Shown here piece after piece: positions 1-9,716 of a DNA stretch of 64,000 bases. The DNA is from a bacterium (lineage in GTDB: Bacteria; Hinthialibacterota; Hinthialibacteria; OLB16): contig JAJVIK010000023.1 of the NCBI GenBank assembly GCA_022072055.1, positions 1-64,000 of the forward strand, given 5' to 3'. The notes beneath the pieces were generated by a model. It was not told the DNA's origin. It was given only the letters and a program-made list of their open reading frames with translations, and searched no databases. A program made the translations under genes and the position numbers. The first letter of the stretch is position 1; every line of letters begins with the position of its first letter.

Positions 1-178
1 CCACGGCGACCACCGAGCCCTCCTCGAGGAGCGACTTGAGCGTGCGATAGACCGTGGCGATGCCCAGACCGGGTTTTGGCAACCCAGCCTGATCGAGGAC
101 CTCGCCCGGGCATAGGGGGCGATCATTCTCCGCGAAGACTTCGCGGATCGCCTCGCGTTGTCGGCTGCGGCGTCTCAT
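1..178 (-). CDS. Fur-family transcriptional regulator (N-terminal part, truncated by window edge)
   Basis: This gene is absent from the ORF track because it runs off the window; I translated it by hand from the ATG at 178. The visible 59 residues are the winged-helix DNA-binding half of a Fur/Zur/PerR protein. They include PGEVLDQAGL and the family signature IATVYRTLKSL, which forms the recognition helix region. The metal-binding dimerisation half lies outside the window, so iron, zinc or peroxide sensing cannot be assigned. It diverges from a LolD/FtsX transporter across about 107 bp, which suggests that it controls that transporter and itself. No clear Fur or Zur box was recognised between them. 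Confidence 0.85.
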   Translation of the reverse strand, partial: MRRRSRQREAIREVFAENDRPLCPGEVLDQAGLPKPGLGIATVYRTLKSLLEEGSVVAV

Positions 179-285
179 GGTGGAGGTAGACTATGCTCCG
201 CTGGACAAAAACAACATCCCATAAGCCGCGCGTGCGTGTCTCACCCTTGACCTCCGCCGAATCCGTTCTCAAAATCCGCTCATAT

Positions 286-978
286 ATGCCCATCCTCGAA
301 ATCCACAACCTGGTCAAGACCTACACCGCGCCGGATGGGGAACGGACTACCATTCTCGATATTCCGAACTTCACCCTGGAGCCCGGCGAGCAGATCGCCC
401 TGGAGGGCAGCAGCGGTTCCGGAAAGACAACTCTCCTCAATCTGATCGCGGGAATCCTCACCCCTGATCGAGGGCAAATCCGGGTGGCCGGGAAAGACAT
501 CGCCCTCCTGCCCGAATCGGTCCGCGATCGTTGGCGCGCGGAGCACATCGGGTATGTGTTCCAGACTTTCAACCTCTTGCACGGATACTCCGCCCTGGAG
601 AATGTCGAGCTGGGGATGATGTTCGGTCCGGGGGTGGACAAGGAATTCGCCGCGCACCTGCTGGAGCGCGTCGGGCTGAGGGAGCGGATGCGCTATCGCC
701 CCTCGCAGCTTTCGGTGGGGCAGCAACAGCGAGTGGCGCTCGCGCGCGCGCTCGCCAACCATCCCAACCTCGTTCTCGCAGATGAGCCGACCGGCAATCT
801 GGACCGTCGCCACACCGACGAAGCGATCGCGCTGATCCGTCAGATTTGCGGAGAGAACGGCGCCGCCCTCCTCCTGGTCAGCCACGATTATCATGTTTTG
901 GGAAAGTTCGACCAGGTTCGGAAGCTCGACGAGATCAACCTGGCGGCCCAAGCGTTCGCGGAAGCCGCCGCCCCCTGA
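286..978 (+). CDS. ABC transporter ATP-binding protein, LolD/MacB type
   Basis: The product (230 aa) is the nucleotide-binding subunit of a type VII (MacB/LolCDE-like) ABC system. Walker A is GSSGSGKTT, the signature is [15 protein letters not shown] and Walker B is [12 protein letters not shown], all intact. The ORF track starts at 193, but the ATG at 286 ([13 protein letters not shown]) matches the usual family N-terminus, and the upstream 31 codons look non-coding. A possible promoter (TTGACC, 17 bp, CAAAAT) lies so close that the transcript could be nearly leaderless. It is separated by 3 bp from the FtsX permease gene and diverges from a Fur-family gene. A metal- or lipoprotein-related export role is inferred from context only. 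Confidence 0.9.
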   Translation: MPILEIHNLVKTYTAPDGERTTILDIPNFTLEPGEQIALEGSSGSGKTTLLNLIAGILTPDRGQIRVAGKDIALLPESVRDRWRAEHIGYVFQTFNLLHGYSALENVELGMMFGPGVDKEFAAHLLERVGLRERMRYRPSQLSVGQQQRVALARALANHPNLVLADEPTGNLDRRHTDEAIALIRQICGENGAALLLVSHDYHVLGKFDQVRKLDEINLAAQAFAEAAAP

Positions 979-981
979 CCG

Positions 982-2265
982 ATGAGCGCCACGACCCACT
1001 CACCTTTTCTTGCCGGTCTGTATCTCATCGTCCGGAGAAGCCTGCGCCGTCACGCGCTCTCCACCACGGTGACCGCGGCCTCGGTCGCGCTCGCGAGCGG
1101 TCTGGTGATGGCGGTGTTCAGCATCGCCGATCAGACAAGGACCGCCTTTACCGGCGGCAAGATCGGCTACGACGCCATCCTCGGCGCGCGCGGCAGCCCG
1201 CTCCAGCTGGTGCTCAACACGGTCTATCACCTCGAAACCTCGCCGGGGAATATTCCGTGGAAGCTCTACCAGACCATTCGCGAGGATCCGCGAGTGGATC
1301 TCGCGGTGCCCTATGCCGTGGGGGACAACTACCGGGGGTTCCGGATTGTCGGCACCACCGAGGACATCTTCGGTCGTCTGGAATACCAACCCGGGAAGAG
1401 GTTCGAGTTCCAGGGCAAGGGGCGCCCGTTCGACGCCAAGCGACGCGAGGCGGTGATCGGGAGTTTCGTGGCTCAGCGGACCGGGTTGCGCCTCAATTCC
1501 ACGTTCAATCCCTACCACGGCCTCACCTTCGATGAAACCATGCGTCACCCGGAGGAATATGTGGTGGTGGGAATTCTCAAACCGACCAACACCCCCTCCG
1601 ACCGGGTGATCTGGATCCCCATCGAGGGCATCTTCCGGATGGAGGGGCATGTCCTGCGCGGATCCGGAGAGGAGTTCCAGGCGGAGGCGGGCAAGGAAAT
1701 CCCCGATGACCATAAGGAAGTCAGCGCGGTGATGCTCAAATTCAAGAACCCGCAAGCCGGGTTCGCGCTGGATCAGACCATCAACAAACAGGGGAAGGTG
1801 GCCACGCTGGCGTTTCCCATTGGGTCGATCATGGCCAGCCTTTTCGACAAGATGGGATGGGTCAACCGAGTCCTGATTCTCGTGGCCTACCTGGTGGTCT
1901 TGGTGGCGGCCGGGTCGATTCTCGCCAGCATCTACAACACCATGAACGAGAGAAGGCGGGAGTTTGCGATTCTGCGGGCGCTTGGCGCGAGGCGGCGGAC
2001 GGTGTTCAGCGCGATTGTCCTCGAGGCTTCGACCATTTCCGCGCTCGGCGTGCTCGCGGGGTACCTCGTCTATGCCGGGATTCTCGCGGGAGCGGCGCTG
2101 GTCGTGCGGGCGCAGACCGGCGTGGTGCTGGATGTCTTCAGCGGCCATCAGGTTCTGTATTTGGCCCCGATCGTGATGATCGTGGTGGGCGCGCTCGCGG
2201 GCGTGGTCCCCGCTTTCAAGGCCTATTCCACGGATGTGGCCGCGAATTTGACCCCGCACTCGTGA
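982..2265 (+). CDS. ABC transporter permease, FtsX/MacB-like
   Basis: This is a 427-residue permease with the FtsX topology: one N-terminal membrane helix (about residues 20-45), a large extracytoplasmic MacB-core-like domain (about 46-290), and three C-terminal helices. The first of the three begins around VLILVAYLVVLVAAG and is followed by the cytoplasmic ERRREFAILRALGA motif that couples to the ATPase. It sits 3 bp after the LolD-type ATPase gene and must form a complex with it. Vibrio zinc-responsive Zrg-type systems combine similar LolD/FtsX subunits under a Fur-family regulator, which makes a metal-related role plausible here, but no substrate can be read from the sequence. Confidence 0.88.
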   Translation: MSATTHSPFLAGLYLIVRRSLRRHALSTTVTAASVALASGLVMAVFSIADQTRTAFTGGKIGYDAILGARGSPLQLVLNTVYHLETSPGNIPWKLYQTIREDPRVDLAVPYAVGDNYRGFRIVGTTEDIFGRLEYQPGKRFEFQGKGRPFDAKRREAVIGSFVAQRTGLRLNSTFNPYHGLTFDETMRHPEEYVVVGILKPTNTPSDRVIWIPIEGIFRMEGHVLRGSGEEFQAEAGKEIPDDHKEVSAVMLKFKNPQAGFALDQTINKQGKVATLAFPIGSIMASLFDKMGWVNRVLILVAYLVVLVAAGSILASIYNTMNERRREFAILRALGARRRTVFSAIVLEASTISALGVLAGYLVYAGILAGAALVVRAQTGVVLDVFSGHQVLYLAPIVMIVVGALAGVVPAFKAYSTDVAANLTPHS

Positions 2266-2280
2266 AACGGCAAGGGGCGC

Positions 2281-3192
2281 TCAATATCCCTTGACCGCCG
2301 TGCGCTCATCCTCCGCGAGCACCAGATTCAATTTCTCCCAATAGCGCTGGTTGGACGCGCTTTTCCAACCGGAATAGATCTGCTCCCAGGTCACTCTTTG
2401 CATGTGCGGGAGCAGGGAGGAGGGGTGCACCGGCTCCGAGAGCGGAGTGGCGCGGACATCCATGGACAGTCGTAAGCAGTTCCCGGTCTGGTTGGGGGAG
2501 CCCGAATGGACTGTCAGCGAGTTGAAGACCATCACATCCCCGGCGCGGTAGTCGGTCCCGACCCAGCGGCCCTTAAAATCCTTGATCACAATCCCCTTGT
2601 TCCCCGCGCCGCGAGCCTCGACAAAGGGGAGCAACCCAAGATGATGTGAGCCTTCGAGCGCCATCAAGCCGCCGAGGTCCCTGGGGCAGTCTCCCAACGG
2701 AAACCAAGCGGTGAGGGTGTTCTTGCTCCCCCGGATGTGAATGTAGTCCTGGTGCGGCGGAGTGGTTTCCTCGGTGGCGTTTGGAAACACGATCCGGGCG
2801 ATATGGCGCGGATGAAGTAGCGGCTCCTCATCGAAAAGATCCCGGAAGAGCCGGACAAGCCGCGGGTGGTGGGGCAGGGAATGGAACGACTCGAGATGGA
2901 GGATGCGGTCATAGACCGGGGCGTATTCCGGGGAGACCGATTCCACGAACGGGCCGACTCCCGGATTCGCGCGCGCTTCAAGCGGATCGAAGCGCGGGTC
3001 GAGCCATCCGGCGCGCGCGAGCACGTTCGCGATGTCCGCCCGAACCTCCCGAAGGAGCGCCTCCGGCAGGAGTCCGCGCACGAAGACATATCCACGCTCC
3101 TCAAGGTCTTCTCGGAGTCGGATGGGATTCTCGATATGGGAAGTGGAGTCGCAAGGCGCGGCGGATGCGACCGGTGAGGGGAGGATTTGCAT
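2281..3192 (-). CDS. Phytanoyl-CoA dioxygenase (PhyH) family protein
   Basis: The 303-residue product is a cupin-fold Fe(II)/2-oxoglutarate oxygenase of the PhyH family. The metal facial triad is visible as H147-x-D149 (PPHQDYIHIRG) and H229 (LTVHSGSPN). A basic residue after the distal His (CLRLSMD) would bind 2-oxoglutarate. Length and motif spacing are normal, so it should be catalytically competent. The natural substrate cannot be predicted, because PhyH proteins act on lipids, secondary metabolites and osmolytes. It converges with the ABC permease gene, ending 15 bp from its stop, and no co-transcribed partner is evident. Confidence 0.88.
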   Translation of the reverse strand: MQILPSPVASAAPCDSTSHIENPIRLREDLEERGYVFVRGLLPEALLREVRADIANVLARAGWLDPRFDPLEARANPGVGPFVESVSPEYAPVYDRILHLESFHSLPHHPRLVRLFRDLFDEEPLLHPRHIARIVFPNATEETTPPHQDYIHIRGSKNTLTAWFPLGDCPRDLGGLMALEGSHHLGLLPFVEARGAGNKGIVIKDFKGRWVGTDYRAGDVMVFNSLTVHSGSPNQTGNCLRLSMDVRATPLSEPVHPSSLLPHMQRVTWEQIYSGWKSASNQRYWEKLNLVLAEDERTAVKGY

Positions 3193-3356
3193 ATTCTTGG
3201 GTGCCCTCCGGATGGGGGTGGTGGACAGTGGCGGTCAGCGGAAGCTCATCGTCCGTGTGACGCGCTCTTTGCCCCGGTTGCGGCACCGCTTGCCCGATTT
3301 GCCTTTTTCATCGGGAACTCCAATGCGGATGAGCCGCGCGGTCTTCGATTCCACCC

Positions 3357-4733
3357 CTAAATTCCATACTTCTCCCTCCGATATCCAAGCGTCCTGCGCG
3401 TGATTCCGAGGCGACGCGCGGCCTCGCTCTGGTTCCCGCCACTCTCGTGGAGGGCCTTCATGAGCAGGTGACGTTCCACGTCATCCAGCGTGGCGTGCGC
3501 CAGATCGATCTCTCCCACACTTGTGGAGTCGGTCACTCCTCGAGACAAGTCTTGACCAAAGCCGGCGCGGATGTAACCAGGGAGGTCGTTGGATTCCAGA
3601 CTGTCTCCTTCCCCCATGATCAGCGCGGCCTCAATGGTGTTCTCCAACTCGCGAACATTTCCCGGCCAGCGCCACTTTCGGAGCGCCGCCAGGAATTCAG
3701 GGGTCGCCGCCTTGAGGGGAAAGCCTTCCCGACGGGCCACTCGGCGCACGAAATGCTCGACCAAGTCCTCAAGGTCTTCGAGGTGTTCACGCAGCGGGGG
3801 GGCGACCAGATTCACAACGTTGAGGCGATAGAAAAGATCTTCTCGGAACTTCCCGTTTTGGGTCGCCTCCTCCAAGTTCCGGTTGCTCGCGGCGATGATT
3901 CGCGCTCGGGTCATCTTGGTCTGAGAGCTCCCCACGGGCTCATACTCCCGCTCCTGGAGGACTCGCAGAAGTTTGACCTGAAGAGGCGGTGGCAGCTCGG
4001 AGATTTCATCCAGGAACAGGGTTCCCTCGCCGGCCATCTCGAAGCGTCCGACACGACGCTCGGTGGCGCCGGTGAAGGCGCCCTTCACATGGCCGAAGAG
4101 CTCGCTTTCGAGGAGGTTCTCGGGGATCGCTCCGCAATTGACCCGCACCAGGGGGAGCGCCGAACGACCGCTCGCCTCATGGATGGCGCGCGCGATCAGC
4201 TCCTTCCCCGTTCCGCTTTCCCCGCGAATCAGAACGGTGCTCTGAGTCGGGGCCGCCTTAGCGATCAGTCGCCGTAGCTTCGCCATCGCCTCGGAGGATC
4301 CGACCAGTCCGCTCGGTCCCTCGTAAACCTCCAGGCGCTCGCGTAGGGCGGCGTTCTCGGTCGCAAGACGGATCTCGTTTTCGATCCGACCCATCACATG
4401 CATCAACTCTTCGTTGGGAAAAGGCTTGATCAGATAATCCACCGCCCCGGACCTGAGCGCCTCCACCGCGCTGCCCACCGTGGCGTACGCGGTCATCACG
4501 ACCACCTTCGGGGGGGACTCGGTCTTCTTGAGGGCGGCCATCAGATCGAGGCCGCTCATGCCCGGCAAGCGGAGGTCGGTTAGGACCACATCCGGGCAAG
4601 ATTCGTTCGCGGAGTCCAAGCCCGACTCGGCGCTATCCACGCACCGGACTTGCCACTGAGCCTGATCCTCGAAGGCTCGCGCGAGGAGCCTCAGGAGCTT
4701 GGCTTCATCCTCGACAATCAGGAGGCTTGGCAT
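3357..4733 (-). CDS. Sigma-54-dependent response regulator, NtrC family
   Basis: The 458-residue protein has three modules. A receiver (residues 1-120) carries the phospho-acceptor D53 in VVLTDLRLPG. A sigma-54 AAA+ domain (about 140-375) has Walker A GESGTGKE and the sigma-54 contact loop GAFTGA. A Fis-type helix-turn-helix lies at the C-terminus (NQSEAARRLGITRRTLGYRR). It would activate sigma-54 promoters when phosphorylated. No cognate kinase gene is adjacent; it lies beyond the tRNA-Thr downstream of the che operon. It may regulate unlinked genes or respond to one of the kinases at 20-26 kb. Confidence 0.93.
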   Translation of the reverse strand: MPSLLIVEDEAKLLRLLARAFEDQAQWQVRCVDSAESGLDSANESCPDVVLTDLRLPGMSGLDLMAALKKTESPPKVVVMTAYATVGSAVEALRSGAVDYLIKPFPNEELMHVMGRIENEIRLATENAALRERLEVYEGPSGLVGSSEAMAKLRRLIAKAAPTQSTVLIRGESGTGKELIARAIHEASGRSALPLVRVNCGAIPENLLESELFGHVKGAFTGATERRVGRFEMAGEGTLFLDEISELPPPLQVKLLRVLQEREYEPVGSSQTKMTRARIIAASNRNLEEATQNGKFREDLFYRLNVVNLVAPPLREHLEDLEDLVEHFVRRVARREGFPLKAATPEFLAALRKWRWPGNVRELENTIEAALIMGEGDSLESNDLPGYIRAGFGQDLSRGVTDSTSVGEIDLAHATLDDVERHLLMKALHESGGNQSEAARRLGITRRTLGYRREKYGI

Positions 4734-4753
4734 CGAATCGGAGGAAGGAAAGA

Positions 4754-4829
<76 letters not shown>

Positions 4830-4847
4830 CTCGAATCAACTGAGTGG

Positions 4848-4876
4848 ACATTACGGAGCCGCATGGCGCCTGTCAA
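4848..4876 (-). promoter_or_regulatory. Sigma-70 promoter of tRNA-Thr(GGT)
   Basis: On the minus strand a perfect -35 TTGACA (4871..4876) and a -10 TAATGT (4848..4853) are separated by exactly 17 bp. The -10 ends 18 nt before the mature tRNA 5' end, so a leader of about 10 nt would be removed by RNase P. Confidence 0.8.
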
Positions 4877-4933
4877 GGGATGGGTCGGTTTCGACCGGAA
4901 ACACACGAGAAAACCGCGACGAATGGATGGGAC

Positions 4934-6340
4934 TCACTCCGCGCTGGAACGGATCTCCCCTCGCTCGTAATAGAAGGTTGCATGCCGCATGGCGTGCCCG
5001 ATGTTCAAGGTGTCGGAACCGATCCGCAGAGTCACCCCGCCGAAGATTGTGTCATCCGCGCGGATCGTTCCCTTGCGAGCCTGATCCAGGTCCTTCCGCA
5101 TGGCGGCCAGGTTTGCCGCAAGCGCGCTCATCCGACCCTTGAGGTTAAACTTCTCTCGGATCACTTTGACTCGGATTGCCTCCTTGTCGGGAGGTAGCGC
5201 TCCGGTCTCGCCTCGGAGATGCTCCAGCCCCCCCAAGATTCGATGGATGTCCCCCGCCTTGACCTCCAGGTCCTTGAAGTCTTCGTCCAAGGCCGTGATC
5301 TTCCTGAGCAGGTCGCTGTCCAGACCAATCTGAACCAAGGTCTTGACTCCGCTGGAGCTTCCCACGGACTTGGCCCGGACATTCTGTCCGGATCGGACCT
5401 CACCCCCGACCATGGCGCCCGGAGTTCCCTCAACCACCACCTCTCCCTGGGCGCACACCCGGCAGTTCACAAGCTGCGTGTGGATCAAGACATCCCCGCT
5501 CGCCTCGATGTCGGCCTCGCTCGCGAACTTCGCGCTCACATTTCCACCCGCGCGGATGAAGGCCTTCCCACCCCCTTGGATCCCTCCGAGGATGGTGACA
5601 TTTCCAGTGGCTTCGATCCTCGCGGCTTCCACCGCGGCGCGGACCAAGATGTCCCCCTCCGCCCTGAGCTCAAAACCCGAGAGGACATTCCCCCCCACGT
5701 CGACGCTTCCACAGAAATCTATGTTCCCGGTCTTGTAGCACACATCGCCCGCGATGGAGTACAACTTGGAGAGGGTGAATCCATCTCGCCCTGAAACCAG
5801 CGCTCCGTCCTCGGTCGCGACGGCGAGGCGCCCGTCCTCAAGGAGCTCTATCCCGGATCCCACCGGAATGGAAACCTCGTGGCCATCCTCCGGAGGGACC
5901 GGGTTCCCGAAAACATCCGTTCCAGGTTCACCCGGAATGGGATCATGCTTGCGGACCAGTTGTTGACCCTTGGAGACATTCAAGATCAGGTTGAGGCGCT
6001 TGTGATCCACCCCTCCGTTCTCGGTTACCCATGCGCGACCATCCAATTTGAGCGGATCGACATAGTATTCGAGATAACCGTGGGCCGGCGGACCGGGCGG
6101 GACCCCCCTCGCCACAACAACCCAATCGGATTGAAGTCCTTGGAGTGCCGTTTCCAGGATTTCCCGGTCCACCTGAGCCGTTATTCCCGCGGCGCGAAGA
6201 GCCTCGATAATCTCATCACCGGTGGGGGAAGGCTCGGGGTCCGGAACGCCGCGGCACAGCAGGGCGAGCGAATCCACGCTGACCCGCCACTCAATCGAGC
6301 CGACCTTCCCCTTGCGTGTTTCCTGGTCAAGGACGGGCAT
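4934..6340 (-). CDS. FapA / DUF342 family polymer-forming protein
   Basis: This 468-residue protein has the DUF342 (FapA) architecture. An N-terminal region is followed by a right-handed beta-helix-like segment of short repeated strands (for example VDVGGNVLSGFELRAEGDIL, then similar units). The C-terminal part is predicted to be helical or coiled coil (about residues 330-440). FapA proteins in other bacteria form polymeric or membrane-adapting platforms; the biochemical role is otherwise poorly defined. The start codon is directly adjacent to the cheB stop, so it is the last gene of the che operon. That position suggests a link to the localisation or output of the chemosensory system (inference). 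Confidence 0.8.
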   Translation of the reverse strand: MPVLDQETRKGKVGSIEWRVSVDSLALLCRGVPDPEPSPTGDEIIEALRAAGITAQVDREILETALQGLQSDWVVVARGVPPGPPAHGYLEYYVDPLKLDGRAWVTENGGVDHKRLNLILNVSKGQQLVRKHDPIPGEPGTDVFGNPVPPEDGHEVSIPVGSGIELLEDGRLAVATEDGALVSGRDGFTLSKLYSIAGDVCYKTGNIDFCGSVDVGGNVLSGFELRAEGDILVRAAVEAARIEATGNVTILGGIQGGGKAFIRAGGNVSAKFASEADIEASGDVLIHTQLVNCRVCAQGEVVVEGTPGAMVGGEVRSGQNVRAKSVGSSSGVKTLVQIGLDSDLLRKITALDEDFKDLEVKAGDIHRILGGLEHLRGETGALPPDKEAIRVKVIREKFNLKGRMSALAANLAAMRKDLDQARKGTIRADDTIFGGVTLRIGSDTLNIGHAMRHATFYYERGEIRSSAE

Positions 6341-7861
<1,521 letters not shown>

Positions 7862-7872
<11 letters not shown>

Positions 7873-8251
7873 CGCTCACCCCCATTTGTTCCTCCACGAT
7901 TTCCCGGATCCGCTCCGGTGTGAACGGCTTGCGCACATAAGCGCGCGCGCCCAGATTCATCAGCTCCTCGATCCCCTGTTGATCCTGTTCGGCTGAAACG
8001 ACCACGACAGGAATTCGGTCAAGCAGCTCATCCCCCTTCATTCTCCGAACCAGCTCAAGGCCATCCATGACCGGCATATTGATGTCCGTGAACATGAGAT
8101 CGACCCAATGGTCGCTCAGGATCGATAGCGCCTCGGCCCCATTGCGCGCCTGGAACAGGGTTCCGACCGGAACTTGGGCCAGCCTGAGGGTCTTCGCGAA
8201 GAAATCGCGCACGGTCCCTGAATCGTCCACCACCAGTATGTTGAACGCCAT
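7862..8251 (-). CDS. cheY: CheY-like single-domain response regulator
   Basis: This is a 129-residue stand-alone receiver. Phospho-acceptor D56 lies in LMFTDINMPVMDG, the acidic pair is in LVVDDSG, the conserved Ser is in VVVVSAEQD and the Lys is in YVRKPF. The ORF track extends to 8416, but the ATG at 8251 is preceded by a strong GAAGGAGGT ribosome-binding site and the extension is not receiver-like. It would be phosphorylated by the CheA of this operon and dephosphorylated by the overlapping CheC/CheX gene product. The output target (flagellar, pilus or other) is not visible, because no motility structural genes are in the window. Confidence 0.92.
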
Positions 8252-8292
8252 GAGTCGCACCTCCTTCTTCCGAAGTCGCCTGGCGACCGGTC

Positions 8293-8811
8293 TCAAAGCT
8301 CCCGCCGGACTGTTCCGCTGCGGATCCGCGTTCGCCCCGTGGCAATCTCCAGGGAAACGGTTCTCGAGATCGATCCGCCGATGTCCTCGGCGGCAATCAG
8401 GATGTCGTTTTTCCAAAGAACTTTTCTCAACACCGCGTAGTTTCTCTCGCCGATCCGAAAGAACCCCTTTTCATCCTGGAGTTGCGCGCAACCCGCCACC
8501 TTGGCGACCAGGTTGCCGCGCTTGGCCCCACGGTCGAACAGCTCCTGGAGAAACGCCTGAACACCGGCATCCGTGAACATGAACGGGTTCTCACGGCACT
8601 TTTCGGGGGCGATCTTCGAGAACGGGAGCATCGAGTGGAGCAGTCCGCCGGTTCGAGTCCTGGGGTCATAGAGCGACAGCCCCAGGCAGGATCCGAGAGA
8701 GTAGGTGATAAGCGTGTCCCCCTGGTTGTCGGAGACCTTCATGTCCGACACCCCCACGGTGACAAGCCGGGCCTCGGTCACGGTTCCCATGCGGTCAGCG
8801 GCGGCCGTCAT
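8293..8811 (-). CDS. cheD: Chemoreceptor glutamine deamidase CheD
   Basis: CheD deamidates receptor glutamines and can interact with CheC-family phosphatases. The 172-residue product shows the catalytic Cys motif LGSCLGLSLYDP and the His motif GLLHSMLP. The substrate-handling Thr/Ser region is in the C-terminal half. The start overlaps the cheR stop by 4 bp. Its presence with cheX/cheC in the same operon fits the Bacillus/Thermotoga-style adaptation arrangement rather than the enteric one. Confidence 0.93.
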   Translation of the reverse strand: MTAAADRMGTVTEARLVTVGVSDMKVSDNQGDTLITYSLGSCLGLSLYDPRTRTGGLLHSMLPFSKIAPEKCRENPFMFTDAGVQAFLQELFDRGAKRGNLVAKVAGCAQLQDEKGFFRIGERNYAVLRKVLWKNDILIAAEDIGGSISRTVSLEIATGRTRIRSGTVRREL

Positions 8812-9608
8812 GATGGCTTCCTGTAAACGGTTGGTTTGACGCTCTTGAAATCGCTGACCATGCCGGTCAGCCCCTCGGCGTGACCGACGAGCAGGAGTCC
8901 GCCCGGTTTGAGCAGCCGGTACATGTCGGCGAGCAGCCGCGCGCGGATCAGGTTGTCGAAATAGATCAACACGTTCCGGCAGAAGATCACGTCCAGCGGG
9001 CCGCTCATCGGGTAGGGCGGCGTGGCAAGGTTGAGCCGCTTGAATGCCACAACGGATTTCAACCCCTGGCGCACCTGGAGTCTTCCGTCCGGCGTCGGTT
9101 CAAACAGACGGTTGCGCATGCTCTTGGGAACCTTGTCGACCTGCTCGGAGGCGTAAATCCCCGCCCGCGCCCGATCCAAGACCTTGGTGGACAGATCGGT
9201 CGCCAGGATGCGCACATCCGCTCCGGCGCCGTCGAGAGCCTCGGCGAGGGTGATTGCCATGCTGTACGGCTCTTCACCGCTGGAGCAGGCCGCCGACCAG
9301 AATCGAAATCTCTTCTGTCCCCGCTGGAGGCACTCGCGCGCATGGTCCCGCAGCAGATCAAAGTGGTGCGCCTCGCGGAAGAAACTGGTCAGATTGGTGG
9401 TGATGCAGTCGAGGAATTTGACCAGCTCGTTTCCGGATGCATCCCGCATGAGCAGATCCAGATAGACCCGGGGATCCTCGATGCGTAGTTCCCTCATCCG
9501 TTTGGAGACGCGAGTGTTGACCAGCGCCTCCTTATTGTCTCCGAGAGCGATGCCGCCCTTCTCATAGGCGATCATTCGGAATGAGTTGAATGTGGCCTTG
9601 TCCAGCAT
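8808..9608 (-). CDS. cheR: Chemotaxis protein methyltransferase CheR
   Basis: CheR methylates MCP glutamates using S-adenosylmethionine. The N-terminal helical domain has TSFFREAHHFDLL and the SAM-binding region is SAACSSGEEPYSMA. The motif IFCRNVLIYFD is typical of the family. The ORF extends to a GTG at 9635, but the ATG at 9608 follows a GAGGA ribosome-binding site with good spacing and gives the standard CheR start (MLDKATFNSFR), so I chose it. It lies downstream of two MCP genes whose last residues look like CheR-binding tethers. Confidence 0.92.
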   Translation of the reverse strand: MLDKATFNSFRMIAYEKGGIALGDNKEALVNTRVSKRMRELRIEDPRVYLDLLMRDASGNELVKFLDCITTNLTSFFREAHHFDLLRDHARECLQRGQKRFRFWSAACSSGEEPYSMAITLAEALDGAGADVRILATDLSTKVLDRARAGIYASEQVDKVPKSMRNRLFEPTPDGRLQVRQGLKSVVAFKRLNLATPPYPMSGPLDVIFCRNVLIYFDNLIRARLLADMYRLLKPGGLLLVGHAEGLTGMVSDFKSVKPTVYRKPS

Positions 9609-9663
9609 GGTCGTCTTCCTCGTCATTCCTTTCACTCAAACGCAACCGACCGGGAGTTGACCG

Positions 9664-9694
9664 GAGAGGGCGAGGGACACGCCCTCGCCCTCTC
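9664..9694. other. Strong intergenic hairpin between mcp and cheR
   Basis: The sequence GAGAGGGCGAGGG, a 5-nt loop, and its perfect complement form a 13-bp GC-rich stem between the MCP stop and the cheR start. No U-tract follows on either strand, so it is not a canonical terminator. It is more likely an mRNA processing or stability element that sets receptor versus enzyme expression within the operon. Confidence 0.7.
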
Positions 9695-9716
9695 ATTACG
9701 CCTTCGCGACCTCCCA

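Noticed and set aside
3101-3286. 61-aa minus-strand ORF between PhyH and the NtrC-type gene
   Set aside because: It largely overlaps the PhyH start in another frame and has no family features.
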